64,000 bases of DNA from Nemopilema nomurai. Lineage: Eukaryota > Cnidaria > Scyphozoa > Rhizostomeae > Rhizostomatidae. Of this stretch, positions 51,501 to 64,000 are shown piece after piece. Both the position numbers and the translations under genes were made by a program. Where the stretch lies: NCBI GenBank assembly GCA_003864495.1, contig ML133457.1:2624001-2688000 (forward strand). The letters run 5' to 3'. The notes under the pieces were generated by a model. The model was not told the origin of the DNA and did not search any database. It was given only the letters and a program-made list of their open reading frames with translations. Positions within the stretch are counted from its first letter, which is position 1, and each line of letters begins with the position of its first letter.

Positions 51501-54500
51501 GGTTGTTGTGTTATTTGTGATCACAATCCCCCGTTCAGTGTTTATGTACTGACCTTAGCCCATTGGCTTCGTACGCAACAGCATTGAATAGGAGTATCCC
51601 GACGAGGTCTAGGGATATTCACGGGGAGAGTTTTTGCAAATTCACCAATGAGTAGGATTGATTTTACCTAGAGTAAGTAAGATGGAAGAAATCGTTTTTA
51701 TTTGACGTGCCTTTCTCATCCTTTATCGATGCTAATCATAACGTTCCTTCCATTTGAGCATCGGTGGCGGATCAGGACGACTGGTTGTGATGGATGCTGA
51801 GGCTTTTCAGGACGATGTACAACACATCCAACTGGAAATGGGCGGTAAGTAGCCAGTTAACTGGATTCGTTGCGTTCTTCCTAGTACCCTATCTTTGATA
51901 AAGTTGCTGTTATCGATTTCGATTGTTCGTTGCCTTTCTGATGAGTTTGCTAGTTGCAAGCTCTCTACACTACACTTTCGTCAGGGTTTTAGGGCAATAA
52001 GAAACATCTTTTAGACGCTATATACCTTTTTATTACTTTTGTCAAACTTTCTTTTAATGATCGCCTACCTTGCAAATTATGTAGAATCACTGGGTGAGAA
52101 TTGGAGAGAGATGGAAAGGAAATGTATATCGATCAAAAAATGATCTGGAAAGATCAAGAATTAATTGATACGTAGGTAAACTTTTCAAAAATGTGTAGTT
52201 GCTTACCTCATCTTTGCCATGTTGGTCCTGATCACACCACCCTTTCCTTCTCACTGAAGGTGGCGGATGGAGAGGACGGCTCACAGGGGACAGATTGGGA
52301 CGATGTTCAGCAACTTCTCATCTGGAAAGAAGCGGTGGGTAGCATCAATATATTGATTTAATCCTTTCTTTCTTATATTCTTTTAGTCTTTTTGTAGTTG
52401 TCTTAGGTTGTTGTGTTATTTGTGATCACAATCCCCCGTTCAGTGTTTATGTACTGACCTTAGCCCATTGGCTTCGTACGCAACAGCATTGAATAGGAGT
52501 ATCCCGACGAGGTCTAGGGATATTCACGGGGAGAGTTTTGCAAATTCACCAATGATTAGGATTGATTTACCTAGAGTAAGTAAGATGGAAGAAATCGTTT
52601 TTATTTGACGTGCCTTTCTCATCCTTTATCGATGCTAATCATAACGTTCCTTCCATTTGAGCATCGGTGGCGGATCAGGACGACTGGTTGTGATGGATGC
52701 TGAGGCTTTTCAGGACGATGTACAACACATTCCAACTGGAAATGGGCGGTAAGTAGCCAGTTAACTGGATTCGTTGCGTTCTTCCTAGTACCCTATCTTT
52801 GATAAAGTTGCTGGTATCGATTTCGATTGTTCGTTGCCTTTCTGATGAGTTTGCTAGTTGCAAGCTCAGTACACTACACTTTCGTCAGGCTTTTAGGGCA
52901 ATAAGAAACATCTTTTAGACGCTATATACCTTTTTATTACTTTTGTCAAACTTTCTTTTAACTGATCACCGCCTACCCTTGCGAATATTATGTAGAATCA
53001 CTGGGTGAGTAATTGGAGAGAGATGAGAAAAGGAAATGTATATCGATCAAAAAATGATATGGAAAGATCAAGAATAAATTGATACGTAGGGTAAACTTTT
53101 CAAAAATGTGTAGTTGCTTACCTCATCTTTGCCATGTTGGTCCTGATCACACCACCCTTTCCTTCTCACTGAAGGTGGCGGATGGAGGGGACGGCTCACA
53201 GGGGACAGATTGGGACGATGTTCAGCAACTTCTCATCTGGAAAGAAGCAGTGGGTAGCATCATTATATTGATTTAAATCCTTTCTTTCTTATATTCTTTT
53301 AGTCTTTTTGTAGGTGTCTTAGGTTGTTGTGTTATTTGTGATCACAATCCCCGTTCAGTGTTTATGTACTGACCTTAGCCCATTGGCTTCGTACGCAACA
53401 GCATTGAATAGGAGTATCCCGACGAGGTCTAGGGATATTCACGGGGAGAGTTTTCGCAAATTCACCAATGATTAGGATTGATTTTACCTAGAGTAAGTAA
53501 GATGGAAGAAATCGTTTTTATTTGACGTGCCTTTCTCATCCTTTATCGATGCTAATCATAACGTTCCTTCCATTTGAGCATCGGTGGCGGATCAGGACGA
53601 CTGGTTGTGATGGATGCTGAGGCTTTTCAGGACGATGTACAACACATTCCAACTGGAAATGGGCGGTAAGTAGCCAGTTAACTGGATTCGTTGCGTTCTT
53701 CCTAGTACCCTATCTTTGATAAAGTTGCTGGTATCGATTTCGATTGTTCGTTGCCTTTCTGATGAGTTTGCTAGTCTTCAGCTCTCTACTCCAAAGTTTT
53801 GTCAGGGTTTAGGGCAATAAAAACATTTTAGACGCTATATACCTTTTTATACTTTTGTCAAATTTCTTTTGAATGATTGGCGTCTCCCTTGCAAATGTTA
53901 TGTAGAAACACTGCTTGTGAAATTTGAGAGAGATGGGAAGAGGAAGTGTATATCGATCAAAAAATGATCTGGAAAGATCAAGAATTAATTGATTTGTAAG
54001 GAAAACTTTTCAAAAATGTGTAGTTGCTTACCTCATCTTTGCAATGTTGGTCCTGATCACACCACCCTTTCCTTCTCACTGAAGGTGGCGGATGGAGAGG
54101 ACGGCTCACAGGGGACAGATTGGGACGATGTTCAGCAACTTCTCATCTGGAAAGAAGACGTGGGTAGCATCAATATATTGATTTAATCCTTTCTTTCTTA
54201 TATTCTTTTAGTCTTTTTGTAGTTGTCTTAGGTTGTTGTGTTATTTGTGATCACAATCCCCCGTTCAGTGTTTATGTACTGACCTTAGCCCATTGGCTTC
54301 GTACGCAACAGCATTGAATAGGAGTATCCCGACGAGGTCTAGGGATATTCACGGGGAGAGTTTTTGCAAATTCACCAATGATTAGGATTGATTATACCTA
54401 GAGTAAGTAAGATGGAAGAAATCGTTTTTATTTGACGTGCCTTTCTCATCCTTTATCGATGCTAATCATAACGTTCCTTCCATTTGAGCATCGGTGGCGG

Positions 54501-57500
54501 ATCAGGACGACTGGTTGTGATGGATGCTGAGGCTTTTCAGGACGATGTACAACACATTCCAACTGGAAATGGGCGGTAAGTAGCCAGTTAACTGGATTCG
54601 TTGCGTTCTTCCTAGTACCCTATCTTTGATAAAGTTGCTGGTATCGATTTCGATTGTTCGTTGCCTTTCTGATGAGTTTGCTAGTCTTCAGCTCTCTACT
54701 CCAAAGTTTTGTCAGGGTTTTAGGGCAATAAGAAACGTCTTTTAGACGCTATACACCTTTTAATTAATTTGTCAAATTTTCTTTTGAATGATTGGCGTCT
54801 CCCCTTGCAAATGTTATGTAGAAACACTGCTTGTGAAATTGAGAGAGATGGAAGAGGAAGTGTATATCGATCAAAAAATGATCTGGAAAGATCAAGAATT
54901 AATTGATTTGTAAGGAAAACTTTTCAAAAATGTGTAGTTGCTTACCTCATCTTTGCCATGTTGGTCCTGATCACACACCCTTTCCTTCTCACTGAAGGTG
55001 GCGGATGGAGAGGACGGCTCACAGGGGACAGATTGGGACGATGTTCAGCAACTTCTCATCTGGAAAGAAGCGGTGGGTAGCATCAATATATTGATTTAAA
55101 TCCTTTCTTTCTTATATTCTTTTAGTCTTTTTGTAGTTGTCTTAGGTTGTTGTGTTATTTGTGATCACAATCCCCCGTTCAGTGTTTATGTACTGACCTT
55201 AGCCCATTGGCTTCGTACGCAACAGCATTGAATAGGAGTATCCCGACGAGGTCTAGGGATATTCACGGGGAGAGTTTTTGCAAATTCACCAATGATTAGG
55301 ATTGATTATACCTAGAGTAAGTAAGATGGAAGAAATCGTTTTTATTTGACGTGCCTTTCTCATCCTTTATCGATGCTAATCATAACGTTCCTTCCATTTG
55401 AGCATCGGTGGCGGATCAGGACGACTGGTTGTGATGGATGCTGAGGCTTTTCAGGACGATGTACAACACATTCCAACTGGAAATGGGCGGTAAGTAGCCA
55501 GTTAACTGGATTCGTTGCGTTCTTCCTAGTACCCTATCTTTGATAAAGTTGCTGGTATCGATTTCGATTGTTCGTTGCCTTTCTGATGAGTTTGCTAGTT
55601 GCAAGCTCAGTACACTACACTTTCGTCAGGCTTTTAGGGCAATAAGAAACATCTTTTAGACGCTATATACCTTTTTATTACTTTTGTCAAACTTTCTTTT
55701 AACTGATCACCGCCTACCCTTGCGAATATTATGTAGAATCACTGGGTGAGTAATTGGAGAGAGATGAGAAAAGGAAATGTATATCGATCAAAAAATGATC
55801 TGGAAAGATCAAGAATTAATTGATACGTAGGGTAAACTTTTCAAAAATGTGTAGTTGCTTACCTCATCTTTCAATGTTGGTCCTGATCACACCACCCTTT
55901 CCTTCTCACTGAAGGTGGCGGATGGAGAGGACGGCTCACAGGGGACAGATTGGGACGATGTTCAGCAACTTCTCATCTGGAAAGAAGCGGTGGGTAGCAT
56001 CAATATATTGATTTAAATCCTTTCTTTCTTATATTCTTTTAGTCTTTTTGTAGTTGTCTTAGGTTGTTGTGTTATTTGTGATCACAATCCCCCGTTCAGT
56101 GTTTATGTACTGACCTTAGCCCATTGGCTTCGTACGCAACAGCATTGAATAGGAGTATCCCGACGAGGTCTAGGGATATTCACGGGGAGAGTTTTTGCAA
56201 ATTCACCAATGATTAGGATTGATTTACCTAGAGTAAGTAAGATGGAAGAAATCGTTTTTATTTGACGTGCCTTTCTCATCCTTTATCGATGCTAATCATA
56301 ACGTTCCTTCCATTTGAGCATCGGTGGCGGATCAGGACGACTGGTTGTGATGGATGCTGAGGCTTTTCAGGACGATGTACAACACATTCCAACTGGAAAT
56401 GGGCGGTAAGTAGCCAGTTAACTGGATTCGTTGCGTTCTTCCTAGTACCCTATCTTTGATAAAGTTGCTGGTATCGATTTCGATTGTTCGTTGCCTTTCT
56501 GATGAGTTTGCTAGTTGCAAGCTCTCACTACACTTTCGTCAGGGTTTTAGGGCAATAAGAAACATCTTTTAGACGCTATATACCTTTTTATTACTTTTGT
56601 CAAACTTTCTTTTGAATGATCGCTCCTTGCAAATTATGTAGAAACACTGGGTGAAATTGGAGAGAGATGGGAAAGGAAATGTATATCGATCAAAAAATGA
56701 TATGGAAAGATCAAGAATAAATTGATACGTAGGGTAAACTTTTCAAAAATGTGTAGTTGCTTACCTCATCTTTGCCATGTTGGTCCTGATCACACCACCC
56801 TTTCCTTCTCACTGAAGGTGGCGGATGGAGGGGACGGCTCACAGGGGACAGATTGGGACGATGTTCAGCAACTTCTCATCTGGAAAGAAGCAGTGGGTAG
56901 CATCATTATATTGATTTAAATCCTTTCTTTCTTATATTCTTTTAGTCTTTTTTTAGGTGTCTTAGGTTGTTGTGTTATTTGTGATCACAATCCCCCGTTC
57001 AGTGTTTATGTACTGACCTTAGCCCATTGGCTTCGTACGCAACAGCATTGAATAGGAGTATCCCGACGAGGTCTAGGGATATTCACGGGGAGAGTTTTCG
57101 CAAATTCACCAATGATTAGGATTGACTATAACTAGAGTAAATAAGAAGGAAGAAATCGTTTTTTTTGACGTGCCTCTCTCATCCTTTATCGATGCTAATC
57201 ATAACGTTCCTTCCATTTGAGCATCGGTGGCGGATCAGGACGACTGGTTGTGATGGATGCTGAGGCTTTTCAGGACGATGTACAACACATTCCAACTGGA
57301 AATGGGCGGTAAGTAGCCAGTTAACTGGATTCGTTGTGCCCTTCCTAGTACCCTATCTTTGATAAAGTTGCTGGTATCGATTTCGATTGTTCGTTGCCTT
57401 TCTGATGAGTTTGCTAGTCTTCAGCTCTCTACTCTACACTTTCGTCAGGGTTTTAGGGCAATAAGAAACATCTTTTAGACGCTATACACCTTTTAATTAA

Positions 57501-60500
57501 TTTTGTCAAATTTTCTTTTGAATGGTCGGCGTTTGCCTTTGCAAATGTAATATAGATCACTGGGTTTGGAATTAGAGAGATGGAAAGAGGAAGTGTATAT
57601 CGAACAAAAAATGATTGGAAAGAAAGAATAATTGTAGGTAAACTTTTCAAAAATGTGTAGTTGCTTACCTCATCTTTGCCATGTTGGTCCTGATCACACC
57701 ACCCTTTCCTTCTCACTGAAGGTGGCGGATGGAGAGGACGGCTCACAGGGGACAGATTGGGACGATGTTCAGCAACTTCTCATCTGGAAAAAGAGTGGGT
57801 AGCATCAATATATTGATTTAATCCTTTCTTTCTTATATTCTTTTAGTCTTTTTGTAGTGTCTTAGGTTGTTGTGTTATTTGTGATCACAATCCCCCGTTC
57901 AGTGTTTATGTACTGACCTTAGCCCATTGGCTTCGTACGCAACAGCATTGAATAGGAGTATCCCGACGAGGTCTAGGGATATTCACGGGGAGAGTTTTTG
58001 CAAATTCACCAATGATTAGGATTGATTATACCTAGAGTAAGTAAGATGGAAGAAATCGTTTTTATTTGACGTGCCTTTCTCATCCTTTATCGATGCTAAT
58101 CATAACGTTCCTTCCATTTGAGCATCGGTGGCGGATCAGGACGACTGGTTGTGATGGATGCTGAGGCTTTTCAGGACGATGTACAACACATTCCAACTGG
58201 AAATGGGCGGTAAGTAGCCAGTTAACTGGATTCGTTGCGTTCTTCCTAGTACCCTATCTTTGATAAAGTTGCTGGTATCGATTTCGATTGTTCGTTGCCT
58301 TTCTGATGAGTTTGCTAGTTGCAGCTCTCTACACTACACTTTTGTCAGGGTTTTAGGGCAATAAGAAACATCTTTAGACGCTATATACCTTTTAATTAAT
58401 TTTGTCAAATTTTCTTTTGAATGATCCGTCTGCCTTGCAAATGTATGTAGAATCACTGGGTGAAATTGGAGAGAGATGGAAAGGAAGTGTATATCGATCA
58501 AAAAATGATTTGGAAAGATCAAGAATTAATTGATTAAGGTAAACTTTTCAAAAATGTGTAGTTGCTTACCTCATCTTTGCCATGTTGGTCCTGATCACAC
58601 CACCCTTTCCTTCTCACTGAAGGTGGCGGATGGAGAGGACGGCTCACAGGGGACAGATTGGGACGATGTTCAGCAACTTCTCATCTGGAAAGAAGCGTGG
58701 GTAGCATCAATTATATTGATTTAATCCTTTCTTTCTTATATTCTTTTAGTCTTTTTGTAGTTGTCTTAGGTTGTTGTGTTATTTGTGATCACAATCCCCC
58801 GTTCAGTGTTTATGTACTGACCTTAGCCCATTGGCTTCGTACGCAACAGCATTGAATAGGAGTATCCCGACGAGGTCTAGGGATATTCACGGGGAGAGTT
58901 TTCGCAAATTCACCAATGATTAGGATTGATTTACCTAGAGTAAGTAAGATGGAAGAAATCGTTTTTATTTGACGTGCCTTTCTCATCCTTTATCGATGCT
59001 AATCATAACGTTCCTTCCATTTGAGCATCGGTGGCGGATCAGGACGACTGGTTGTGATGGATGCTGAGGCTTTTCAGGACGATGTACAACACATTCCAAC
59101 TGGAAATGGGCGGTAAGTAGCCAGTTAACTGGATTCGTTGCGTTCTTCCTAGTACCCTATCTTTGATAAAGTTGCTGGTATCGATTTCGATTGTTCGTTG
59201 CCTTTCTGATGAGTTTGCTAGTCTTCAGCTCTCTACTCCAAAGTTTTGTCAGGGTTTTAGGGCAATAAGAAACATCTTTTAGACGCTATATACCTTTTTA
59301 TACTTTGTCAAATTTCTTTTGAATGATTGGCGTCTGCCTTTGCAAATGTTATGTAGAAACACTGCTTGTGAAATTGAGAGAGATGGAAGAGGAAGTGTAT
59401 ATCGATCAAAAAATGATCTGGAAAGATCAAGAATAATTGATACGTAGGTAAACTTTTCAAAAATGTGTAGTTGCTTACCTCATCTTTGCCATGTTGGTCC
59501 TGATCACACCACCCTTTCCTTCTCACTGAAGGTGGCGGATGGAGGACGGCTCACAGGGGACAGATTGGGACGATGTTCAGCAACTTCTCATCTGGAAAGA
59601 AGCGTGGGTAGCATCATATATTGATTTAAATCCTTTCTTTCTTATATTCTTTTAGTCTTTTTGTAGGTGTCTTAGGTTGTTGTGTTATTTGTGATCACAA
59701 TCCCCCGTTCAGTGTTTATGTACTGACCTTAGCCCATTGGCTTCGTACGCAACAGCATTGAATAGGAGTATCCCGACGAGGTCTAGGGATATTCACGGGA
59801 GAGTTTTTGCAAATTCACCAATGATTAGGATTGATTATACCTAGAGTAAGTAAGATGGAAGAAATCGTTTTTATTTGACGTGCCTTTCTCATCCTTTATC
59901 GATGCTAATCATAACGTTCCTTCCATTTGAGCATCGGTGGCGGATCAGGACGACTGGTTGTGATGGATGCTGAGGCTTTTCAGGACGATGTACAACACAT
60001 TCCAACTGGAAATGGGCGGTAAGTAGCCAGTTAACTGGATTCGTTGCGTTCTTCCTAGTACCCTATCTTTGATAAAGTTGCTGGTATCGATTTCGATTGT
60101 TCGTTGCCTTTCTGATGAGTTTGCTAGTCTTCAGCTCTCTACTCCAAAGTTTTGTCAGGGTTTTAGGGCAATGAGAAACATCTTTTAGACGCTATATACC
60201 TTTTTACTACTTTTGTCAAAGTTTCTTTTGAATGATTGGCGTCTGCCTTTGCAAATGTTATGTAGAAACACTGCTTGTGAAATTGGAGAGAGATGGGAAG
60301 AGGAAGTGTATATCGATCAAAAAATGATCTGGAAAGATCAAGAATTAATTGATACGTAGGGTAAACTTTTCAAAAATGTGAAGTTGCTTACCTCATCTTT
60401 GCCATGTTGGTCCTGATCACACCACCCTTTCCTTCTCACTGAAGGTGGCGGATGGAGAGGACGGCTCACAGGGGACAGATTGGGACGATGTTCAGCAACT

Positions 60501-62949
60501 TCTCATCTGGAAAGAAGCAGTGGGTAGCATCATTATATTGATTTAAATCCTTTCTTTCTTATATTCTTTTAGTCTTTTTGTAGGTGTCTTAGGTTGTTGT
60601 GTTATTTGTGATCACAATCCCCCGTTCAGTGTTTATGTACTGACCTTAGCCCATTGGCTTCGTACGCAACAGCATTGAATAGGAGTATCCCGACGAGGTC
60701 TAGGGATATTCACGGGGAGAGTTTTCGCAAATTCACCAATGATTAGGATTGATTATACCTAGAGTAAGTAAGATGGAAGAAATCGTTTTTATTTGACGTG
60801 CCTTTCTCATCCTTTATCGATGCTAATCATAACGTTCCTTCCATTTGAGCATCGGTGGCGGATCAGGACGACTGGTTGTGATGGATGCTGAGGCTTTTCA
60901 GGACGATGTACAACACATTCCAACTGGAAATGGGCGGTAAGTAGCCAGTTAACTGGATTCGTTGCGTTCTTCCTAGTACCCTATCTTTGATAAAATTGCT
61001 GGTATCGATTTCGATTGTTCGTTGCCTTTCTGATGAGTTTGCTAGTCTTCAGCTCTCTACTCCAAAGTTTTGTCAGGGTTTTAGGGCAATGAGAAACATC
61101 TTTTAGACGCTATATACCTTTTTACTACTTTTGTCAAAGTTTCTTTTGAATGATTGGCGTCTGCCTTTGCAAATGTTATGTAGAAACACTGCTTGTGAAA
61201 TTGGAGAGAGATGGGAAGAGGAAGTGTATATCGATCAAAAAATGATCTGGAAAGATCAAGAATTAATTGATACGTAGGGTAAACTTTTCAAAAATGTGAA
61301 GTTGCTTACCTCATCTTTGCCATGTTGGTCCTGATCACACCACCCTTTCCTTCTCACTGAAGGTGGCGGATGGAGAGGACGGCTCACAGGGGACAGATTG
61401 GGACGATGTTCAGCAACTTCTCATCTGGAAAGAAGCAGTGGGTAGCATCATTATATTGATTTAAATCCTTTCTTTCTTATATTCTTTTAGTCTTTTTGTA
61501 GTTGTCTTAGGTTGTTGTGTCATTTGTGATCACAATCCCCGTTCAGTGTTTATGTACTGACCTTAGCCCATTGGCTTCGTACGCAACAGCATTGAATAGG
61601 AGTATCCCGACGAGGTCTAGGGATATTCACGGGGAGAGTTTTTGCAAATTCACCAATGATTAGGATTGATTATACCTAGAGTAAGTAAGATGGAAGAAAT
61701 CGTTTTTATTTGACGTGCCTTTCTCATCCTTTATCGATGCTAATCATAACGTTCCTTCCATTTGAGCATCGGTGGCGGATCAGGACGACTGGTTGTGATG
61801 GATGCTGAGGCTTTTCAGGACGATGTACAACACATTCCAACTGGAAATGGGCGGTAAGTAGCCAGTTAACTGGATTCGTTGCGTTCTTCCTAGTACCCTA
61901 TCTTTGATAAAGTTGCTGGTATCGATTTCGATTTTCGTTGCCTTTCTGATGAGTTTGCTAGTCTTCAGCTCTCTACTCAAAGTTTTGTCAGGGTTTTAGG
62001 GCAATAAGAAACGTCTTTTAGACGCTATACACCTTTTAATTAATTTGTCAAATTTCTTTTGAATGATCGGCGTTGCCTTTGCAAATGTATAAGATTCACT
62101 GTTGGAATTAGATAGAGATGGAAAGAGGAAGTGTACATCGACAAAAAATGATTTGGAAAGAAAGAATTAATTGATTTGTAAGGTAAACTTTTCAAAAATG
62201 TGTAGTTGCTTACCTCATCTTTGCCATGTTGGTCCTGATCACACCACCCTTTCTTCTCACTGAAGTGGCGGATGGAGAGGACGGCTCACAGGGACAGATT
62301 GGGACGATGTTCAGCAACTTCTCATCTGGAAAAGGCGGTGGGTAGCATCAATTATTTGTTAATCCTTTCTTTCTTATATTCTTTTAGTCTTTTTGTAGTT
62401 GTCTTAGGTTGTTGTGTTATTTGTGATCACAATCCCCCGTTCAGTGTTTATGTACTGACCTTAGCCCATTGGCTTCGTACGCAACAGCATTGAATAGGAG
62501 TATCCCGACGAGGTCTAGGGATATTCACGGGGAGAGTTTTTGCAAATTCACCAATGATTAGGGTTGATTATACCTAGAGTAAGTAAGATGGAAGAAATCG
62601 TTTTTATTTGACGTGCCTTTCTCATCCTTTATCGATGCTAATCATAACATTCCTTCCATTTGAGCATCGGTGGCGGATCAGGACGACTGGTTGTGATGGA
62701 TGCTGAGGCTTTTCAGGACGATGTACAACACATTCCAACTGGAAATGGGCGGTAAGTAGCCAGTTAACTGGATTCGTTGCGTTCTTCCTAGTACCCTATC
62801 TTTGATAAAGTTGCTGGTATCGATTTCGATTTTTCGTTGCCTTTCTGATGAGTTTGCTAGTTGCAAGCTCTACACTACACTTTCGTCAGGTTTAGGGCAA
62901 TAAGAAAAGTCTTTTAGACGCTATACACCTTTTTAATTATTTTGTCAAA

Positions 62950-63620
62950 TTCTTTGAATGATCGGCGTCTGCCTTTGCAAATGTAATATAGATTCACTGG
63001 GTTGGAATTAGAGAGATGGAAAGAAATGTATCGAACAAAAAATGATTTGGAAAGAAAACGAATTAATTGATTTGTAAGGTAAACTTTTCAAAAATGTGTA
63101 GTTGCTTACCTCATCTTTGCCATGTTGGTCCTGATCACACCACCCTTTCCTTCTCACTGAAGTGGCTGATGGAGAGGACGCTCATAGGGGACAGATTGGA
63201 CGATGTTTAGCAAGTTCTCATCTGGAAAGAGCGGTGGTAGCATCAATATTGACTTTAATCCTCTCTTCTTATATTCTTTTAGTCTTTATAGGTGTCTTAG
63301 GTTTTTGTTATTTGTGATCACAATCCCCCGTTCAGTGTTTATGTACTGACCTTAGCCCATTGGCTTCGTACGCAACAGCATTGAATAGGAGTATCCGACG
63401 AGGTCTAGGGATATTCGCGGAGAGTTTTTGCAAATTCACCAATGATTAGGATTGATTATACCTAGAGTAAGTAAGATGGAAGAAATCTTTTATTGACGTG
63501 CCTTTCTCATCCTTTATCGATGCTAATCATAACGTTCCTTCCATTTGAGCTGTGGCGGATCAGGACGACTGTTGTGATGGATGCTGAGGCTTTTCAGGAC
63601 GATGTACAACACATCCAACT
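62950..63620. repeat. Array units with dense single-base deletions
   Basis: Within the last two units many bases present in all other copies are missing, for example GTATCCGACGAGG for GTATCCCGACGAGG, GGACGCTCATAGG for GGACGGCTC, and ATCTTTTATTGACG for ATCGTTTTTATTTGACG. This is either a degenerate stretch or poor consensus. Confidence 0.6.
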
Positions 63621-64000
63621 GGAAATGGGCGGTAAGTAGCCAGTTAACTGGATTCGTTGCGTTCTTCCTAGTACCCTATCTTTGATAAAGTTGCTGGTAT
63701 CGATTTCGATTTTCGTTGCCTTTCTGATGAGTTTGCTAGTTGCAAGCTCTCTACACTACATTTCGTCAGGGTTTTAGGGCAATAAGAAACATCTTTTAGA
63801 CGCTATATACCTTTTTATTACTTTTGTCAAACTTTCTTTTAACTGATCACCGCCTACCCTTGCGAATATTATGTAGAATCACTGGGTGAGTAATTGGAGA
63901 GAGATGAGAAAAGGAAATGTATATCGATCAAGAAATGATCTGGAAAGATCAAGAATTAATTGATTTGTAAGGTAAACTTTTCAAAAATGTGTAGTTGCTT

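Larger units (their letters stand above)
38626..64000. repeat. Macrosatellite-like tandem array, about 28 units of ~0.9 kb, open at right edge
   Basis: The array begins inside a unit at CAACTTCTCATCTG and continues to the last base. The core CATCGGTGGCGGATCAGG starts at 38981, 39899, 40817, 41735 (variant), 42651, 43558, 44470, 45387, 46290, 47192, 48100, 49018, 49931, 50840, 51759, 52662, 53579, 54489, 55403, 56319, 57222, 58123, 59026, 59932, 60850, 61767, 62665 and 63550 (variant). Spacing is 885 to 919 bp, often 916-918. Most of each unit is nearly identical between copies; a spacer of about 250 bp after each A core is variable. The repeated 62-residue minus frame and the plus frames of 60-100 residues within it are by-products of the repeat. 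No rRNA, snRNA, tRNA or histone gene was recognised in the unit. Confidence 0.97.

Overview
This is a eukaryotic, AT-rich, intron-dense genomic window, most probably from a marine invertebrate metazoan. The evidence is an importin-7/8-type gene split into many short exons with GT-AG introns, two secreted BRICHOS-domain precursor genes, and MITE-type DNA transposons. A cnidarian or a lophotrochozoan would both fit; the sequence alone does not decide. Nothing bacterial or phage-like is present.

Layout. (1) 1-13540, minus strand: the 5' 20 coding exons (725 codons) of an importin-7/8-like nuclear transport receptor. Its start codon is at 13540 and the gene continues leftward out of the window. 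Introns carry a TTAA-flanked transposon, a TAAC microsatellite and an inverted-repeat element. A CRE-like site and a 14-bp palindrome lie just upstream of the start. (2) 13660-18900: intergenic, with a hAT-type MITE with near-perfect 8-bp target-site duplication and a five-copy ~103-bp tandem repeat. (3) 18923-29607: two paralogous BRICHOS precursor genes facing each other (plus-strand CDS 19203-22174, minus-strand CDS 26766-29358). Both have five coding exons with the same phases, a signal peptide, a BRICHOS domain, a basic cleavage site and a C-terminal nine-cysteine peptide. Between them lie a seven-copy 47-bp tandem array directly behind the first gene and a second copy of the TTAA transposon. 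(4) 29608-38625: gene-poor, with a decayed BRICHOS exon, a broken PIF/Harbinger-type transposase fragment and a C-rich MITE-like element. (5) 38626-64000 and beyond: a tandem array of about 28 units of ~0.9 kb (885-919 bp). Each unit is an internal dimer holding two related exon-like cores with splice-like borders. The spacers fall into at least three subfamilies that are shuffled between units.

How the parts relate. The importin gene is a housekeeping gene unrelated to its neighbours. The BRICHOS pair is a local inverted duplication; from family knowledge, the BRICHOS domain would act as an intramolecular chaperone during secretion, and the cysteine-rich C-terminus, released at the basic site, would be the effector peptide. 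Its activity is unknown. The array's function is unknown; many single-base homopolymer differences among its units may be assembly error and should be resolved before any coding claim.
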